Part shown: positions 34,064 to 42,912 of the stretch, in pieces
Numbering within the stretch: the first letter of the stretch is position 1
Layout of the letters: each line of letters begins with the position of its first letter
DNA from: Candidatus Methylobacter titanis
GTDB lineage: Bacteria; Pseudomonadota; Gammaproteobacteria; Methylococcales; Methylomonadaceae
DNA: 48,808 nucleotides
NCBI GenBank assembly: GCA_029946125.1
Contig: JAQSDX010000027.1
Span: 1-48,808, forward strand
Direction of reading: 5' to 3'
Notes under the pieces: generated by a model
The model's database searches: none
The model's input: the letters and a program-made list of their open reading frames with translations, nothing else
What the model was told of the DNA's origin: nothing
Position numbers and translations under genes: made by a program

Positions 34064-34681
34064 CTATTGTTTTGAATAATTATTAATTTTTTCGTTAATC
34101 TTGGTTATTAACACATCAAAACCTTCACGCTGCAAAATAGTCGTATATTCCGACCTTTTCAAGGCCAAATCACTGACACCGTTGGCGATAATATTAATAA
34201 TACGCCAGCTATTGCCCTTCTCCTTTAACATGTAATCAAACTTAACGGACTTGTCACCAGGAATAAGAAAGTGAGAATGCACAACAACACCACCTCTTGT
34301 TGTTTCTTCTTCCGAATCGAATACAAATGATTCCCCCGAATAATCCTTAAAGTTATGCGCATAAGAGGCAATACTCAACTGACTGAAGACATCGACCAGC
34401 TTCTGTTGTTGCTCTTCGGATAACTTCTCCCACTCCTTACCGACCACAATACGGGCAATTTTTGTCAATTCGTGGCTATTGGAAACAGGATTCTTGAGCT
34501 TCTCATATCTTCCGGCATAGCCCAATTTCTTGCCGTCCTTCATCACATCAATAAGGTCGGACTGAAATTTTTCTACAACCTGTTTTGCCGTTGCGTCGCC
34601 TTCATCCAGAGCAAAAGCATTCATTGTCCCAAACAAAACAAACATGAAAACAACAGCTAACTTCATACTTTTTAAAATCAT
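34064..34681 (-). CDS. hpnM: MlaC/HpnM family phospholipid or hopanoid transport protein
   Basis: The 205-residue periplasmic protein starts at MILKSMKL (a GAGG site is 10 bases upstream; a reading from 34720 adds 13 unsupported residues). A signal peptide (to about AFA) leads into an MlaC/Ttg2D fold with VVEKFQSDLIDVMKDGK, YSGESFVFDSEEETTRG and VHSHFLIPGDKSVKFDYML. HpnM is the hopanoid-locus member of this lipid-shuttle family. Neighbours are hpnH upstream and mlaA downstream, so a shared lipid-transport role is likely; cargo is not shown by sequence. Confidence 0.88.
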   Translation of the reverse strand: MILKSMKLAVVFMFVLFGTMNAFALDEGDATAKQVVEKFQSDLIDVMKDGKKLGYAGRYEKLKNPVSNSHELTKIARIVVGKEWEKLSEEQQQKLVDVFSQLSIASYAHNFKDYSGESFVFDSEEETTRGGVVVHSHFLIPGDKSVKFDYMLKEKGNSWRIINIIANGVSDLALKRSEYTTILQREGFDVLITKINEKINNYSKQ

Positions 34682-34720
34682 AATTAAAAAACCTCGAAAA
34701 ACCCAATTTAAATTAGGCAC

Positions 34721-34767
34721 AAGGTGAAAGGCGAAGGGTAAAAAAACCGTCCCCTAGTCTTTCGCCT
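34721..34767. repeat. Purine-rich heptamer repeat and hairpin between hpnH and hpnM
   Basis: Four 7-base units (AAGGTGA, AAGGCGA, AGGGTAA, AAAAACC) run from 34721 to 34748. The AGGCGAA part pairs with TTCGCCT at 34761-34767. This is the second heptamer element near the hopanoid genes and could reduce read-through from hpnH to hpnM. Confidence 0.55.
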
Positions 34768-34776
34768 AAATAAATT

Positions 34777-35889
34777 TTAATCGGCAATCTCTACTCTCAC
34801 AGGAATTCCTGCAATAGTTGTTGATGCCCGTTCTTCTTTTGCATACTCGGGAGCAGCCACAGGCACCATTGCGCCCTCGGTTTTTGGACCCCTAATGGAC
34901 GTCCATAAGGCCTTCAACGGATGACTTAGCATATCTTCAACTGCCGTCGCTTCATAACCGCAATGCGCCATACAGCTAGCACACTTAGGATTATTAACCG
35001 TACCGTATTTTTCCCAGGGCGTAGTATCCAGAAGTTCCTGAAAACTTGAAACATAGCCTTCATCAGCTAGCAAGTAACAAGGTTTTTGCCAGCCGAATAC
35101 GTTACGAGTCGGATTACCCCAGGGGGTACAATCATAACTTTGGTTACCGGCCAGAAAATCAAGGTACAGCGACGAATGGTTTAACTTCCAGTTGCGTTTT
35201 TTACCGATTCTAAAAATACCCCGGAATAAATCCTTAACATCACTACCTTTAATAAACACATCCTGCTGGGGCGCATGTTCATAACTGAAGCCAGGCGCAA
35301 TCGTCACGCCTTCGACACCAAGTTCCATCGCATAATCCAGAAAATCGGCAACTTCCTGAGAGTTTTCACCTTGAAACAGAGTGCAGTTTACGTTGACCCT
35401 AAAGCCTTTTTCCAGCGCCAATTTTATGGCTTCAACGGCTCGATCAAAAACGCCTTCCTGACAAACGGACGTATCATGTCTTTCCTGCATGCCATCCAAA
35501 TGAATTGAAAATGTCAGATACGGGGATGGTGTATAGTCGTCAATTCTCTTTTTCAACAGCAGTGCATTAGTACACAGATAAACGAATTTTTTCCGCTCGA
35601 TGATACCCGCAACGATTTGCGGCATTTCTTTATGTATAAGCGGTTCACCACCTGGTATGGACACCATCGGTGCATCGCATTCGTCCACCGCCTGCATACA
35701 CTCTTCAAATGAAAGACGCTGATCGAGAATATCATCGGGATAATCGATTTTACCGCAGCCTGCACAGGCCAAATTACAACGGAACAAAGGCTCAAGCATT
35801 AGCACCAAAGGATATTTTTTAACCCCTTTCAACTTTTGCTTAATCAAATAACTACCTACGGCTAACTGCTGACGTAAAGGAACTCCCAC
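34777..35889 (-). CDS. hpnH: Adenosyl-hopene transferase HpnH (radical SAM)
   Basis: HpnH adds the 5'-deoxyadenosyl group to diploptene, the first step of C35 hopanoids. The 370-residue protein starts at GTG 35889: GGAGGG lies 7 bases upstream and the family begins VPLRQQLAVGSYLIKQ. A TTG at 35916 would include that ribosome site in the coding part. The radical SAM cluster is CNLACAGC (about residues 38-45), followed by SIPGGEPLIHKEMP and CTNALLLKKRIDDY. C-terminal cysteines CASCMAHCGYE may hold a second site. It is divergent from the squalene synthase gene across 480 bases. Confidence 0.95.
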   Translation of the reverse strand: MGVPLRQQLAVGSYLIKQKLKGVKKYPLVLMLEPLFRCNLACAGCGKIDYPDDILDQRLSFEECMQAVDECDAPMVSIPGGEPLIHKEMPQIVAGIIERKKFVYLCTNALLLKKRIDDYTPSPYLTFSIHLDGMQERHDTSVCQEGVFDRAVEAIKLALEKGFRVNVNCTLFQGENSQEVADFLDYAMELGVEGVTIAPGFSYEHAPQQDVFIKGSDVKDLFRGIFRIGKKRNWKLNHSSLYLDFLAGNQSYDCTPWGNPTRNVFGWQKPCYLLADEGYVSSFQELLDTTPWEKYGTVNNPKCASCMAHCGYEATAVEDMLSHPLKALWTSIRGPKTEGAMVPVAAPEYAKEERASTTIAGIPVRVEIAD

Positions 35890-36373
35890 GAGCAAACCCT
35901 CCAAAAAAAACTTCAATAAATTTAATGACGCTCACATAAAAATGAACGCCCTGAAAGCACATACACTACAAGACGATAAACTTGTATCAATAAAACAACA
36001 ACCAAAAGAACACCTAATATAATACAAACGTCTACTGCATTTACACAACAAAAATCAGGTAATACACACAAAGCTATTATATAATACAACCGTTTATCTA
36101 TTGCTTACTAGAATACTATCTTTTAACTGATGACTCCAGTTTTATAGTGCGCATGCGTAGATCGACCACATAGAGCGCAACCGCATACTGCCCACACAAA
36201 TACGTAAAAAATACCAATAACTTACTATTTTAATTAGCAATAAACTTCTTTCCTGAATTACAGGGTGTGCGTATTTGCAACAAAACAACATTGCTTTGCA
36301 AAATACCAACAAACAGTCTATTATTGCTATTAATCAACTTAATTTTACCTTGTAGGTCGACAGCAAAAATATC
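35890..36373. other. Divergent promoter region of the hopanoid locus
   Basis: This AT-rich 484-base spacer lies between hpnH (-) and the squalene synthase gene (+). It contains the hpnH ribosome site (35897-35902 on the minus strand) and should hold promoters for both operons. I see no clear consensus promoter, riboswitch or repeat. Confidence 0.45.
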
Positions 36374-37474
36374 ATGAGTGAAAATCAAATATCCTTGGAT
36401 AATCCAAAATCACTCAGCAAATGTTCTGACGATGAATTTCAGGCATTATTACTTGAAGGCGTCTCCAGAACATTTGCGCTGACTATTCCACAGTTGCCGG
36501 AAAAATTATACGGCGCAGTCGCTAACGCCTATTTGTTATGTCGCATTGTCGACACTATAGAAGATGAAGTTTCCCTATCCCCTGAACAAAAAAAATATTT
36601 TTGCTCAGAGTTTATTCATGTCGTAAAAACCGGAAACAATTCAGAGCCGTTTGCTGTAGAACTTGCGCCGCTGCTTTCTGAGCAAACTATTCCTGCCGAG
36701 CACGCCTTAATTCATGTATTGCCTCGAGTTATTCAAATTACTCATAAACTCGACCCCGATCAAATCGAGGCATTGGCTACTTGCGTAGAAACCATGGCCG
36801 AAGGTATGCCGATCTTTCAGGCCATGGATCTGCATGGCGGCCTTGAAACACTCGCCGATATGGACAGATATTGCTATTACGTTGCCGGTTGCGTAGGCGA
36901 AATGCTGGCCAAGCTTTTTTGCCATTACTCGCCGGAAATTGCTCAACACAAAGACGAACTGCTTAGCCTGTCGGTGTCTTTCGGTCAGGGACTGCAAATG
37001 ACCAACATATTAAAAGATATATGGGATGATGCAGAACGTGGCGTTTGCTGGTTACCGCAGGATATTTTTATCGAAACAGGGTTCGATCTTAAAAACCTGA
37101 CACCGGAAACCCATTCAGAAAAGTTTAGAGAAGGTTTGGAGCACTTAATCAGCATCGCTCACCATCATTTACAGAACGCGCTGAAGTACACACAACTGCT
37201 TCCCACGCATGAAACCGGCCTCCGCAACTTCTGTCTTTGGGCGTTAGGCATGGCCGTTCTAACCTTAAAAAAGATCAAACAAAATCTGGATTTTCACAAT
37301 TCCAGCCAAGTAAAAATTACTCGAAACAGTGTTAAGGCGACTATTCTTGCGACCCGATTAACTGGGCGCAGCAACACCCTGCTTAGCTTGCTTTTCAAGG
37401 TAACAAGTCGCGAACTCAAAACACCCGACTGGACATATTCAATACCATCCTCAAAAGCCAAGACAAATCTTTAA
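36374..37474 (+). CDS. Squalene synthase (squalene/phytoene synthase family)
   Basis: The enzyme condenses two farnesyl diphosphates to squalene, the Shc substrate. The 366-residue helical protein has both aspartate-rich motifs: D60TIED64 and D215xxxD219 (in TNILKDIWDDAERG). It also has SRTFALTIPQLP and YCYYVAGCVGEML typical of true squalene synthases. It is closer to the single-enzyme (eukaryote-like) type than to the HpnC/D/E three-enzyme route, and no hpnC, hpnD or hpnE is here. It is first in the plus-strand hopanoid operon and sits 11 bases before shc. Confidence 0.9.
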   Translation: MSENQISLDNPKSLSKCSDDEFQALLLEGVSRTFALTIPQLPEKLYGAVANAYLLCRIVDTIEDEVSLSPEQKKYFCSEFIHVVKTGNNSEPFAVELAPLLSEQTIPAEHALIHVLPRVIQITHKLDPDQIEALATCVETMAEGMPIFQAMDLHGGLETLADMDRYCYYVAGCVGEMLAKLFCHYSPEIAQHKDELLSLSVSFGQGLQMTNILKDIWDDAERGVCWLPQDIFIETGFDLKNLTPETHSEKFREGLEHLISIAHHHLQNALKYTQLLPTHETGLRNFCLWALGMAVLTLKKIKQNLDFHNSSQVKITRNSVKATILATRLTGRSNTLLSLLFKVTSRELKTPDWTYSIPSSKAKTNL

Positions 37475-37485
37475 GGACGCAACCT

Positions 37486-39543
37486 ATGTTTAACGAAGCA
37501 AATTCAGCGATAAATACCGGCACTATTTCGAGCGCCTCGAATACCGTTAATCACTACACAGCTGATCTTAATCGAGCCATCAACAAAGCGCAGGACAAAT
37601 TACTAAGCCTGCAGGACAAAGACGGCTATTGGGTATTCGAACTCGAAGCAGACTGCTCGATCCCCTCAGAATACATCATGATGATGCACTACCTGGGTGA
37701 AATTGATAAACCGCTACAGGCCAAAATCGCCAACTATCTAAGATCTCGTCAAGCTGAAAATGGCAGCTATCCGCTGTTTACCGGCGGTGCGGGCGACCTT
37801 AGTTGCAGCGTTAAAGCCTATTTCGCCTTGAAAATGGCGGGCGATGCTATCGACGCACCGCACATGAGCCGATTAAGAGATTACATCCTCAACCAAGGTG
37901 GTGCGGCAAAAGCCAATGTGTTTACCCGTATTGCACTGGCAACCTTTAAGCAATTACCCTGGCGCGGCGTTCCGTATATTCCTGTCGAAATCATGCTATT
38001 TCCCAGCTGGTTTCCGTTCCATTTGGATAAAGTATCCTACTGGTCCAGAACCGTTATGGTACCGCTGTTTATTCTTTGCACCTTAAAAGCGACAGCAAAA
38101 AATCCAAACAACATTACTATACGGGAACTGTTCACCACCCATCCGGACGAAGAACAACACTACTTTCCTGAAAGAACGACATTAAATAAGATTTTTCTGG
38201 GTTTGGATAAACTGGGCAAAGCAACACGACCGTTAATCCCCAAAAAACTGCACAATCTTGCCATCGAAAAAGCCAAAGATTGGATTATCGAACGCCTGAA
38301 CGGCGAAGATGGCCTGGGTGGAATTTCTCCCGCCATGATGGCCGCTTACGAAGCTTTACTGCTACTTGAGATGCCTAAAGATCATGAGTTGATGATCACC
38401 GCACGTAAAGCCATCGACAAATTATTGGTCATCAATGAACATGATGCCTACTGCCAACCGTGCTTATCGCCGGTTTGGGATACAGCCCTTGCTGCACTGG
38501 CTTTACAGGAATCCGACAAGACAGGTAACAGTCAAAGCCTGACTCGCGCCTACGATTGGCTTAAAAGCAAGCAACTGTCCGACGAACCGGGTGATTGGAG
38601 AATCTCAAAGCCTGATTTAGCAGGCGGCGGCTGGGCATTTCAGTTTGAGAACCCGCATTATCCCGATGTCGACGACACGGCGATTGTTGCCTTCGCCATG
38701 GCGGAATCGAACCTGCCGCATCTGGATGAATCGATACATCGGGCAACCCGCTGGATAATCGGCATGCAGTCTAAAAACGGCGGTTACGGCGCATTCGATG
38801 TCGATAATACCTATTATTATTTGAACGAAATTCCCTTTGCCGATCATGGCGCGTTATTAGATCCGCCTACTTCCGATGTCAGCGCACGCTGTGCCATGCT
38901 GATGGCTAGAGTGGCTCAAAATCACGATGAATATTTGCCTGCGTTAGAGCGCACTATCGACTATATCCGCAGTGAGCAAGAACAAGACGGTTCATGGTTT
39001 GGTCGCTGGGGCACCAACTACATCTACGGCACATGGTCGGCATTACTTGGACTCGAGCAAACTAGCCTGCCTAAAAGCGATCCGCTGTACATCAAAGCCG
39101 CAGCTTGGCTAAAAAGCGTACAACGTGGCGATGGCGGCTGGGGCGAAGACAACTACAGCTATCACGATATCAACCATAGTGGAAAATATCGTTTCAGCAC
39201 CGCATTCCAAACGGCTTGGGCAGTTTTAGGACTCATGGCTGCCGGCGAGGCGCACAGTCCCGAAGTAAAAGCAGGCATCGATTTTATCTTGCGCAACCAG
39301 CAAGCTGACGGCGTATGGAATGACGAATGTTTTACTGCGCCCGGCTTTCCTAAAGTTTTTTATCTTAAATACCACGGTTACGACAAGTTCTTCCCACTTT
39401 GGGCATTAGCGCGCTACCGTAACGAACTCAAGGACGACCGGTCGGTCATCCCTACAAGCGACATACACACCATCCCTGGCGATCGCCACGCCGGTTCCCT
39501 ACCGGCTTGTGGCATACACACCATCCCTGGCGATAAAAATTGA
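37486..39543 (+). CDS. shc: Squalene-hopene cyclase with repeat-derived C-terminus
   Basis: Shc (HpnF) cyclises squalene to hopene/hopanol at the membrane. The 685-residue protein has the acid motif D394-V-D396-D397-T, many QW repeats (e.g. QEQDGSWFGRWG, VQRGDGGWGED, QQADGVWND) and the conserved end VFYLKYHGYDKFFPLWALARYRNEL. The normal protein should stop about residue 650. Instead about 35 further residues (with HTIPGD twice) come from an in-frame 51-bp hairpin repeat in reverse orientation. The stop overlaps the start of hpnG (TTGA). The active part appears intact. Confidence 0.95.
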   Translation: MFNEANSAINTGTISSASNTVNHYTADLNRAINKAQDKLLSLQDKDGYWVFELEADCSIPSEYIMMMHYLGEIDKPLQAKIANYLRSRQAENGSYPLFTGGAGDLSCSVKAYFALKMAGDAIDAPHMSRLRDYILNQGGAAKANVFTRIALATFKQLPWRGVPYIPVEIMLFPSWFPFHLDKVSYWSRTVMVPLFILCTLKATAKNPNNITIRELFTTHPDEEQHYFPERTTLNKIFLGLDKLGKATRPLIPKKLHNLAIEKAKDWIIERLNGEDGLGGISPAMMAAYEALLLLEMPKDHELMITARKAIDKLLVINEHDAYCQPCLSPVWDTALAALALQESDKTGNSQSLTRAYDWLKSKQLSDEPGDWRISKPDLAGGGWAFQFENPHYPDVDDTAIVAFAMAESNLPHLDESIHRATRWIIGMQSKNGGYGAFDVDNTYYYLNEIPFADHGALLDPPTSDVSARCAMLMARVAQNHDEYLPALERTIDYIRSEQEQDGSWFGRWGTNYIYGTWSALLGLEQTSLPKSDPLYIKAAAWLKSVQRGDGGWGEDNYSYHDINHSGKYRFSTAFQTAWAVLGLMAAGEAHSPEVKAGIDFILRNQQADGVWNDECFTAPGFPKVFYLKYHGYDKFFPLWALARYRNELKDDRSVIPTSDIHTIPGDRHAGSLPACGIHTIPGDKN
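39436..39533 (-). repeat. In-frame 51-bp hairpin repeat, copy B (reverse, in shc)
   Basis: On the minus strand two AGGGAT hairpins (39470-39479 and 39521-39530) are 51 bases apart. A large hairpin between them (GCCGGT, loop TCCCT, ACCGGC at 39490-39506) lies inside outer arms GCCAC/GTGGC. The copy supplies the last 35 or so codons of shc and ends 7 bases before the hpnG start. Confidence 0.85.
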
Positions 39544-40256
39544 TCACCGGCATTATTGTTGCTTTACCGGAAGAACTCAGTACCCTGACCTCAAAAAAAA
39601 TTGATAAGGGGAGCAGTGTTTTTATTAGCGACGCTATCGTTCTCGCTTATTCTGGAGCAGGTGCCAACAATGCACAGGCTGCATCCGAGTTATTGATTGC
39701 ACAAGGCGCGACCCGTTTAATCAGCTGGGGTTGCGCTGCTGCCCTCAGCGAGGCGTTAAAACCGGGCGATCTGGTCTTGGCAGATAACTTAATAGGTTCC
39801 GATAACGCGCAAATTGTTCTTCACTCTGCCTGGCACAGTAACACCAAAAATCTACTTTCAAGCACGCTCAAAGTCCATACCGGCAGCTTAGTTGAAAGCA
39901 ACACCATCGTAGCTACCACCCAAGACAAAAAACATCTCTATGCCCAAACCGGTGCCATTGCCTTGGACATGGAAACTGTCGCCATAGCCAAAGTTGCCCG
40001 GCAAAACAATTTGCCTTTTTTAGCGATTCGAGCTATTGCCGATCCAGTCAGTATGGATTTACCCAAAGCCATCAATCACTCTCTTAATAATGGCGGCGAC
40101 ATCGTTTTGAGTAAATTATTATTATATATCGCACGACACCCTACTGAATTACCAGGACTGATAAAACTTGGCCTGCATTTCAATGCCGCAAAAATCACAT
40201 TAAAATTGATTGCCAGTCAACTCAGCAATGTGACAGCACAACCAAGCCAAGGCTAA
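39540..40256 (+). CDS. hpnG: Adenosylhopane nucleosidase HpnG
   Basis: HpnG removes adenine from adenosylhopane to give ribosylhopane. The 238-residue protein belongs to the nucleoside phosphorylase/MTA-SAH nucleosidase superfamily, with VALPEELSTL near the start, SGAGANNAQAA, LISWGCAAAL and the base/ribose-binding ALDMETVAIAKVA motif. It starts at TTG overlapping the shc stop. Its leader region is repeat-derived, so translation is probably coupled to shc. The C-terminus is helical and longer than in MTA/SAH nucleosidases, as in HpnG. Confidence 0.9.
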   Translation: MITGIIVALPEELSTLTSKKIDKGSSVFISDAIVLAYSGAGANNAQAASELLIAQGATRLISWGCAAALSEALKPGDLVLADNLIGSDNAQIVLHSAWHSNTKNLLSSTLKVHTGSLVESNTIVATTQDKKHLYAQTGAIALDMETVAIAKVARQNNLPFLAIRAIADPVSMDLPKAINHSLNNGGDIVLSKLLLYIARHPTELPGLIKLGLHFNAAKITLKLIASQLSNVTAQPSQG

Positions 40257-40264
40257 TAAGCAGC

Positions 40265-42895
40265 ATGTCATCCTTTTTCAACACCCTTCTTAGCTGGTGC
40301 GAACGGCAAATCATGCGCTGTCCGTGGGCGCTGTTGTTGCTGTCGCTATTGCTGTGCGGTGCATCCTTGCCCTACACCCTTAAAAATCTGGAGATTAACA
40401 CCAACACCGCTGAGATGTTGTCTCCCGACTTGCCTTTTCAGCAAAATCAGGCCCGCTTAAATCAGGCATTTCCCCAGGATGCCGATACCATTATTTTTGT
40501 GGTTGATGCCGCAACGCCGGAAGAAACCTCTCAAGCTGCAGGCAAACTTGCCGAACAGTTAGATAATGCCAAAGATCGCTTCGACTCCGTCTATATACCC
40601 ACGGATAATGCCTTTTTCCAACAGCAGTCCTTACTTTATCTCGATCAAAATGATCTGGATAAATTGGCCAAAAAACTCACCGATGCACAGCCATTTATAG
40701 GCCACTTGGCGCAAAATTATCATCTTGAAGGCCTGTTCGGCATTATCGGTCAAGCGCTTAACCGGCATGACAATAGCTTGCCCATGAACCTGAATCCGAT
40801 ACTCATTGCCATCGACGATACCCTCAAGAATCAATTAAACGGTCAATCACACTATTTGTCCTGGCAAAACATATTGGCTGAAAACAAGCCGAATACCGAC
40901 GACTATAAGGATGCAGGAGCACAGACCAAATTCAACCGGACTATCGTCATCGCCAAGCCTAAAATGCATTTTGATGAAATGCTACCTGCCGATGTCGCGC
41001 TGTCGGCAGCGCGAGAAATCAGTCGCGCCATCATGGCTGAAAACCCGTCACTGAGCATACGGATAACCGGCGAGACTGCCCTGGAACACGAAGAGCTTGA
41101 GAGCGTCAGCAAAGGCGCTGCTTTCGCCGGCTTGTTGTCACTGATTTTAGTCTGCGTAATTCAATTGATGGCCCTGCGCTCAATAAAACTACTGATTGCT
41201 ACCTCTATCGTACTGGTTATGGGCTTGATATTTACCGCCGGATTTGCCGCCATCAGCGTAGGACATTTAAATGTCATTTCTATCGCCTTTGCCTGTTTAT
41301 ATATCGGACTGGGGGTAGATTATGCAATCCATATCTGCCTGCATTATCGCGAAGGCAGAGCAGAGGGTCTGCCCAATAGCGAAGCTATCCTGGTCAGTAT
41401 CCGCGATGTCGGCTCTTCATTATTTTTATGCGCCTTGTCTACAGCGATTGGTTTTCTTGCGTTTATACCCACAGATTATGCGGGCGTATCTGAATTAGGC
41501 ATTATTTCGGGCGGCGGTATCTTTATCGGCCTGATTATTTCACTAACCGTATTGCCGGCCTTATTCTGCGTCTTACCGGTCAATCATGTTAAGCCGATCC
41601 GCTCACCATTAATCTCAGCATTTATCATCGACTTTCCTTTTCGCTTTGCAACCGGCATCAAAGTCGTCTCCCTATTGCTGGGTATCGGTGCCTGCTTTGT
41701 ATTGACCCATCTTACCTTTGATAACAACCCTATTAATCTCAGAGACCCAAACAGCGAATCGGTTTCAACCATTAAAGAATTATTAAAGTCCAAAACCGAA
41801 TCCCCGTTTGCCCTAACCGCATTGGCAAACAATCTGGAAGCCGCCGACAACATCACCACTCAACTGGAGCAACAGCCATCTGTCCACGAAGTCATTACCT
41901 TGGCAAGTTTTGTCGCTAAAGATCAGGGCGAGAAGTTGGATACTATTGAAGATTTAAATTTGATGCTGGGCGGGCAACTTGAAAATTTTGACGACACTCT
42001 TGATAGCACCAATCAACAGGCCGCTTTGATTAAATTTAATGAAGCGCTGAAAAGAGCCATTATTGAAAAATCCCCTGATGTGCCGCAACAAACCTTAGAG
42101 CAATTACATCAGCGTATCGAAGCGTTCATGAAACACACAGACGCCACTCAAACGCCAACAGCCGGTTACATGCAACTGGAAAAAAATATTTTAGGTCTAC
42201 TGCCGTTTACTTTAGAACGACTCAGAACCAGTCTGACTGCCATGCCTTTTGGACTGGATGATCTACCGAAATACATAAGCTCTCACTGGGTCAGCGCTGC
42301 CGGTCTTTATAGAGTGCTGATCACGCCTGAAAAAGACCAAAATAATCCTGAAAATCTGAAAGAATTTGCTACCCAAGTGCAGACGATTAACAACACAATT
42401 TCCGGCCTGCCGATTATCAATCAGGCTGGTGGCGATGCCGTAGTCAAGGCATTTATTCAAGCCTTTAGCGGTGCTTTTATTGCCATTGTGGTGTTATTAT
42501 TACTGATGTACAGAAGCGTTAGAAAGACCTTGCTGGTTGTCATGCCATTATTGCTTGCCGCTTTATTAACCGGTGCGACCAACGTATTACTGGATAATCC
42601 ATTCAATTTTGCTAATATCATCGCCCTGCCGTTACTGCTGGGCATAGGTATCGACAGCAGCATCCTGATCATGCACAGGCACCACTCCATAGGCGAAGAT
42701 GAAAATTTACTGCAAAGCAGCACTACCCGAGGCATTATTTTCAGCTCCGTAACGACTTTGTGCAGCTTTTCCAGTTTGGCTTTTACTGCGCATCAGGGCA
42801 TGGCCAGCATGGGTTTACTTTTGGCCATAGGCCTTACTTTCACAGTGATGTGTTCTTTAATAGTCCTGCCTGCTTTCAGCGGCAAAAGCATTTAA
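40265..42895 (+). CDS. hpnN: Hopanoid RND transporter HpnN
   Basis: This 876-residue MMPL/RND-type transporter moves hopanoids to the outer membrane. It has an N-terminal helix (WALLLLSLLLCGASLPYTL), a long periplasmic loop, a first five-helix block (about 285-440, with YIGLGVDYAIHICLHYR), a second periplasmic loop, and a second block at the C-terminus (ALPLLLGIGIDSSILIMHRHH). The repeated GLGVDYAIH/GIGIDSSI motifs hold the proton-relay Asp of RND pumps. It lies between hpnG (8 bases) and hpnO (17 bases). Confidence 0.93.
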   Translation: MSSFFNTLLSWCERQIMRCPWALLLLSLLLCGASLPYTLKNLEINTNTAEMLSPDLPFQQNQARLNQAFPQDADTIIFVVDAATPEETSQAAGKLAEQLDNAKDRFDSVYIPTDNAFFQQQSLLYLDQNDLDKLAKKLTDAQPFIGHLAQNYHLEGLFGIIGQALNRHDNSLPMNLNPILIAIDDTLKNQLNGQSHYLSWQNILAENKPNTDDYKDAGAQTKFNRTIVIAKPKMHFDEMLPADVALSAAREISRAIMAENPSLSIRITGETALEHEELESVSKGAAFAGLLSLILVCVIQLMALRSIKLLIATSIVLVMGLIFTAGFAAISVGHLNVISIAFACLYIGLGVDYAIHICLHYREGRAEGLPNSEAILVSIRDVGSSLFLCALSTAIGFLAFIPTDYAGVSELGIISGGGIFIGLIISLTVLPALFCVLPVNHVKPIRSPLISAFIIDFPFRFATGIKVVSLLLGIGACFVLTHLTFDNNPINLRDPNSESVSTIKELLKSKTESPFALTALANNLEAADNITTQLEQQPSVHEVITLASFVAKDQGEKLDTIEDLNLMLGGQLENFDDTLDSTNQQAALIKFNEALKRAIIEKSPDVPQQTLEQLHQRIEAFMKHTDATQTPTAGYMQLEKNILGLLPFTLERLRTSLTAMPFGLDDLPKYISSHWVSAAGLYRVLITPEKDQNNPENLKEFATQVQTINNTISGLPIINQAGGDAVVKAFIQAFSGAFIAIVVLLLLMYRSVRKTLLVVMPLLLAALLTGATNVLLDNPFNFANIIALPLLLGIGIDSSILIMHRHHSIGEDENLLQSSTTRGIIFSSVTTLCSFSSLAFTAHQGMASMGLLLAIGLTFTVMCSLIVLPAFSGKSI

Positions 42896-42912
42896 TTTTT
42901 TTGAGGTATCTA

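Noticed and set aside
42760-42912. Upstream extension of the hpnO frame inside hpnN.
   Set aside because: No similarity to aminotransferases in this part; the ATG at 42913 has a suitable ribosome site and the family N-terminus.
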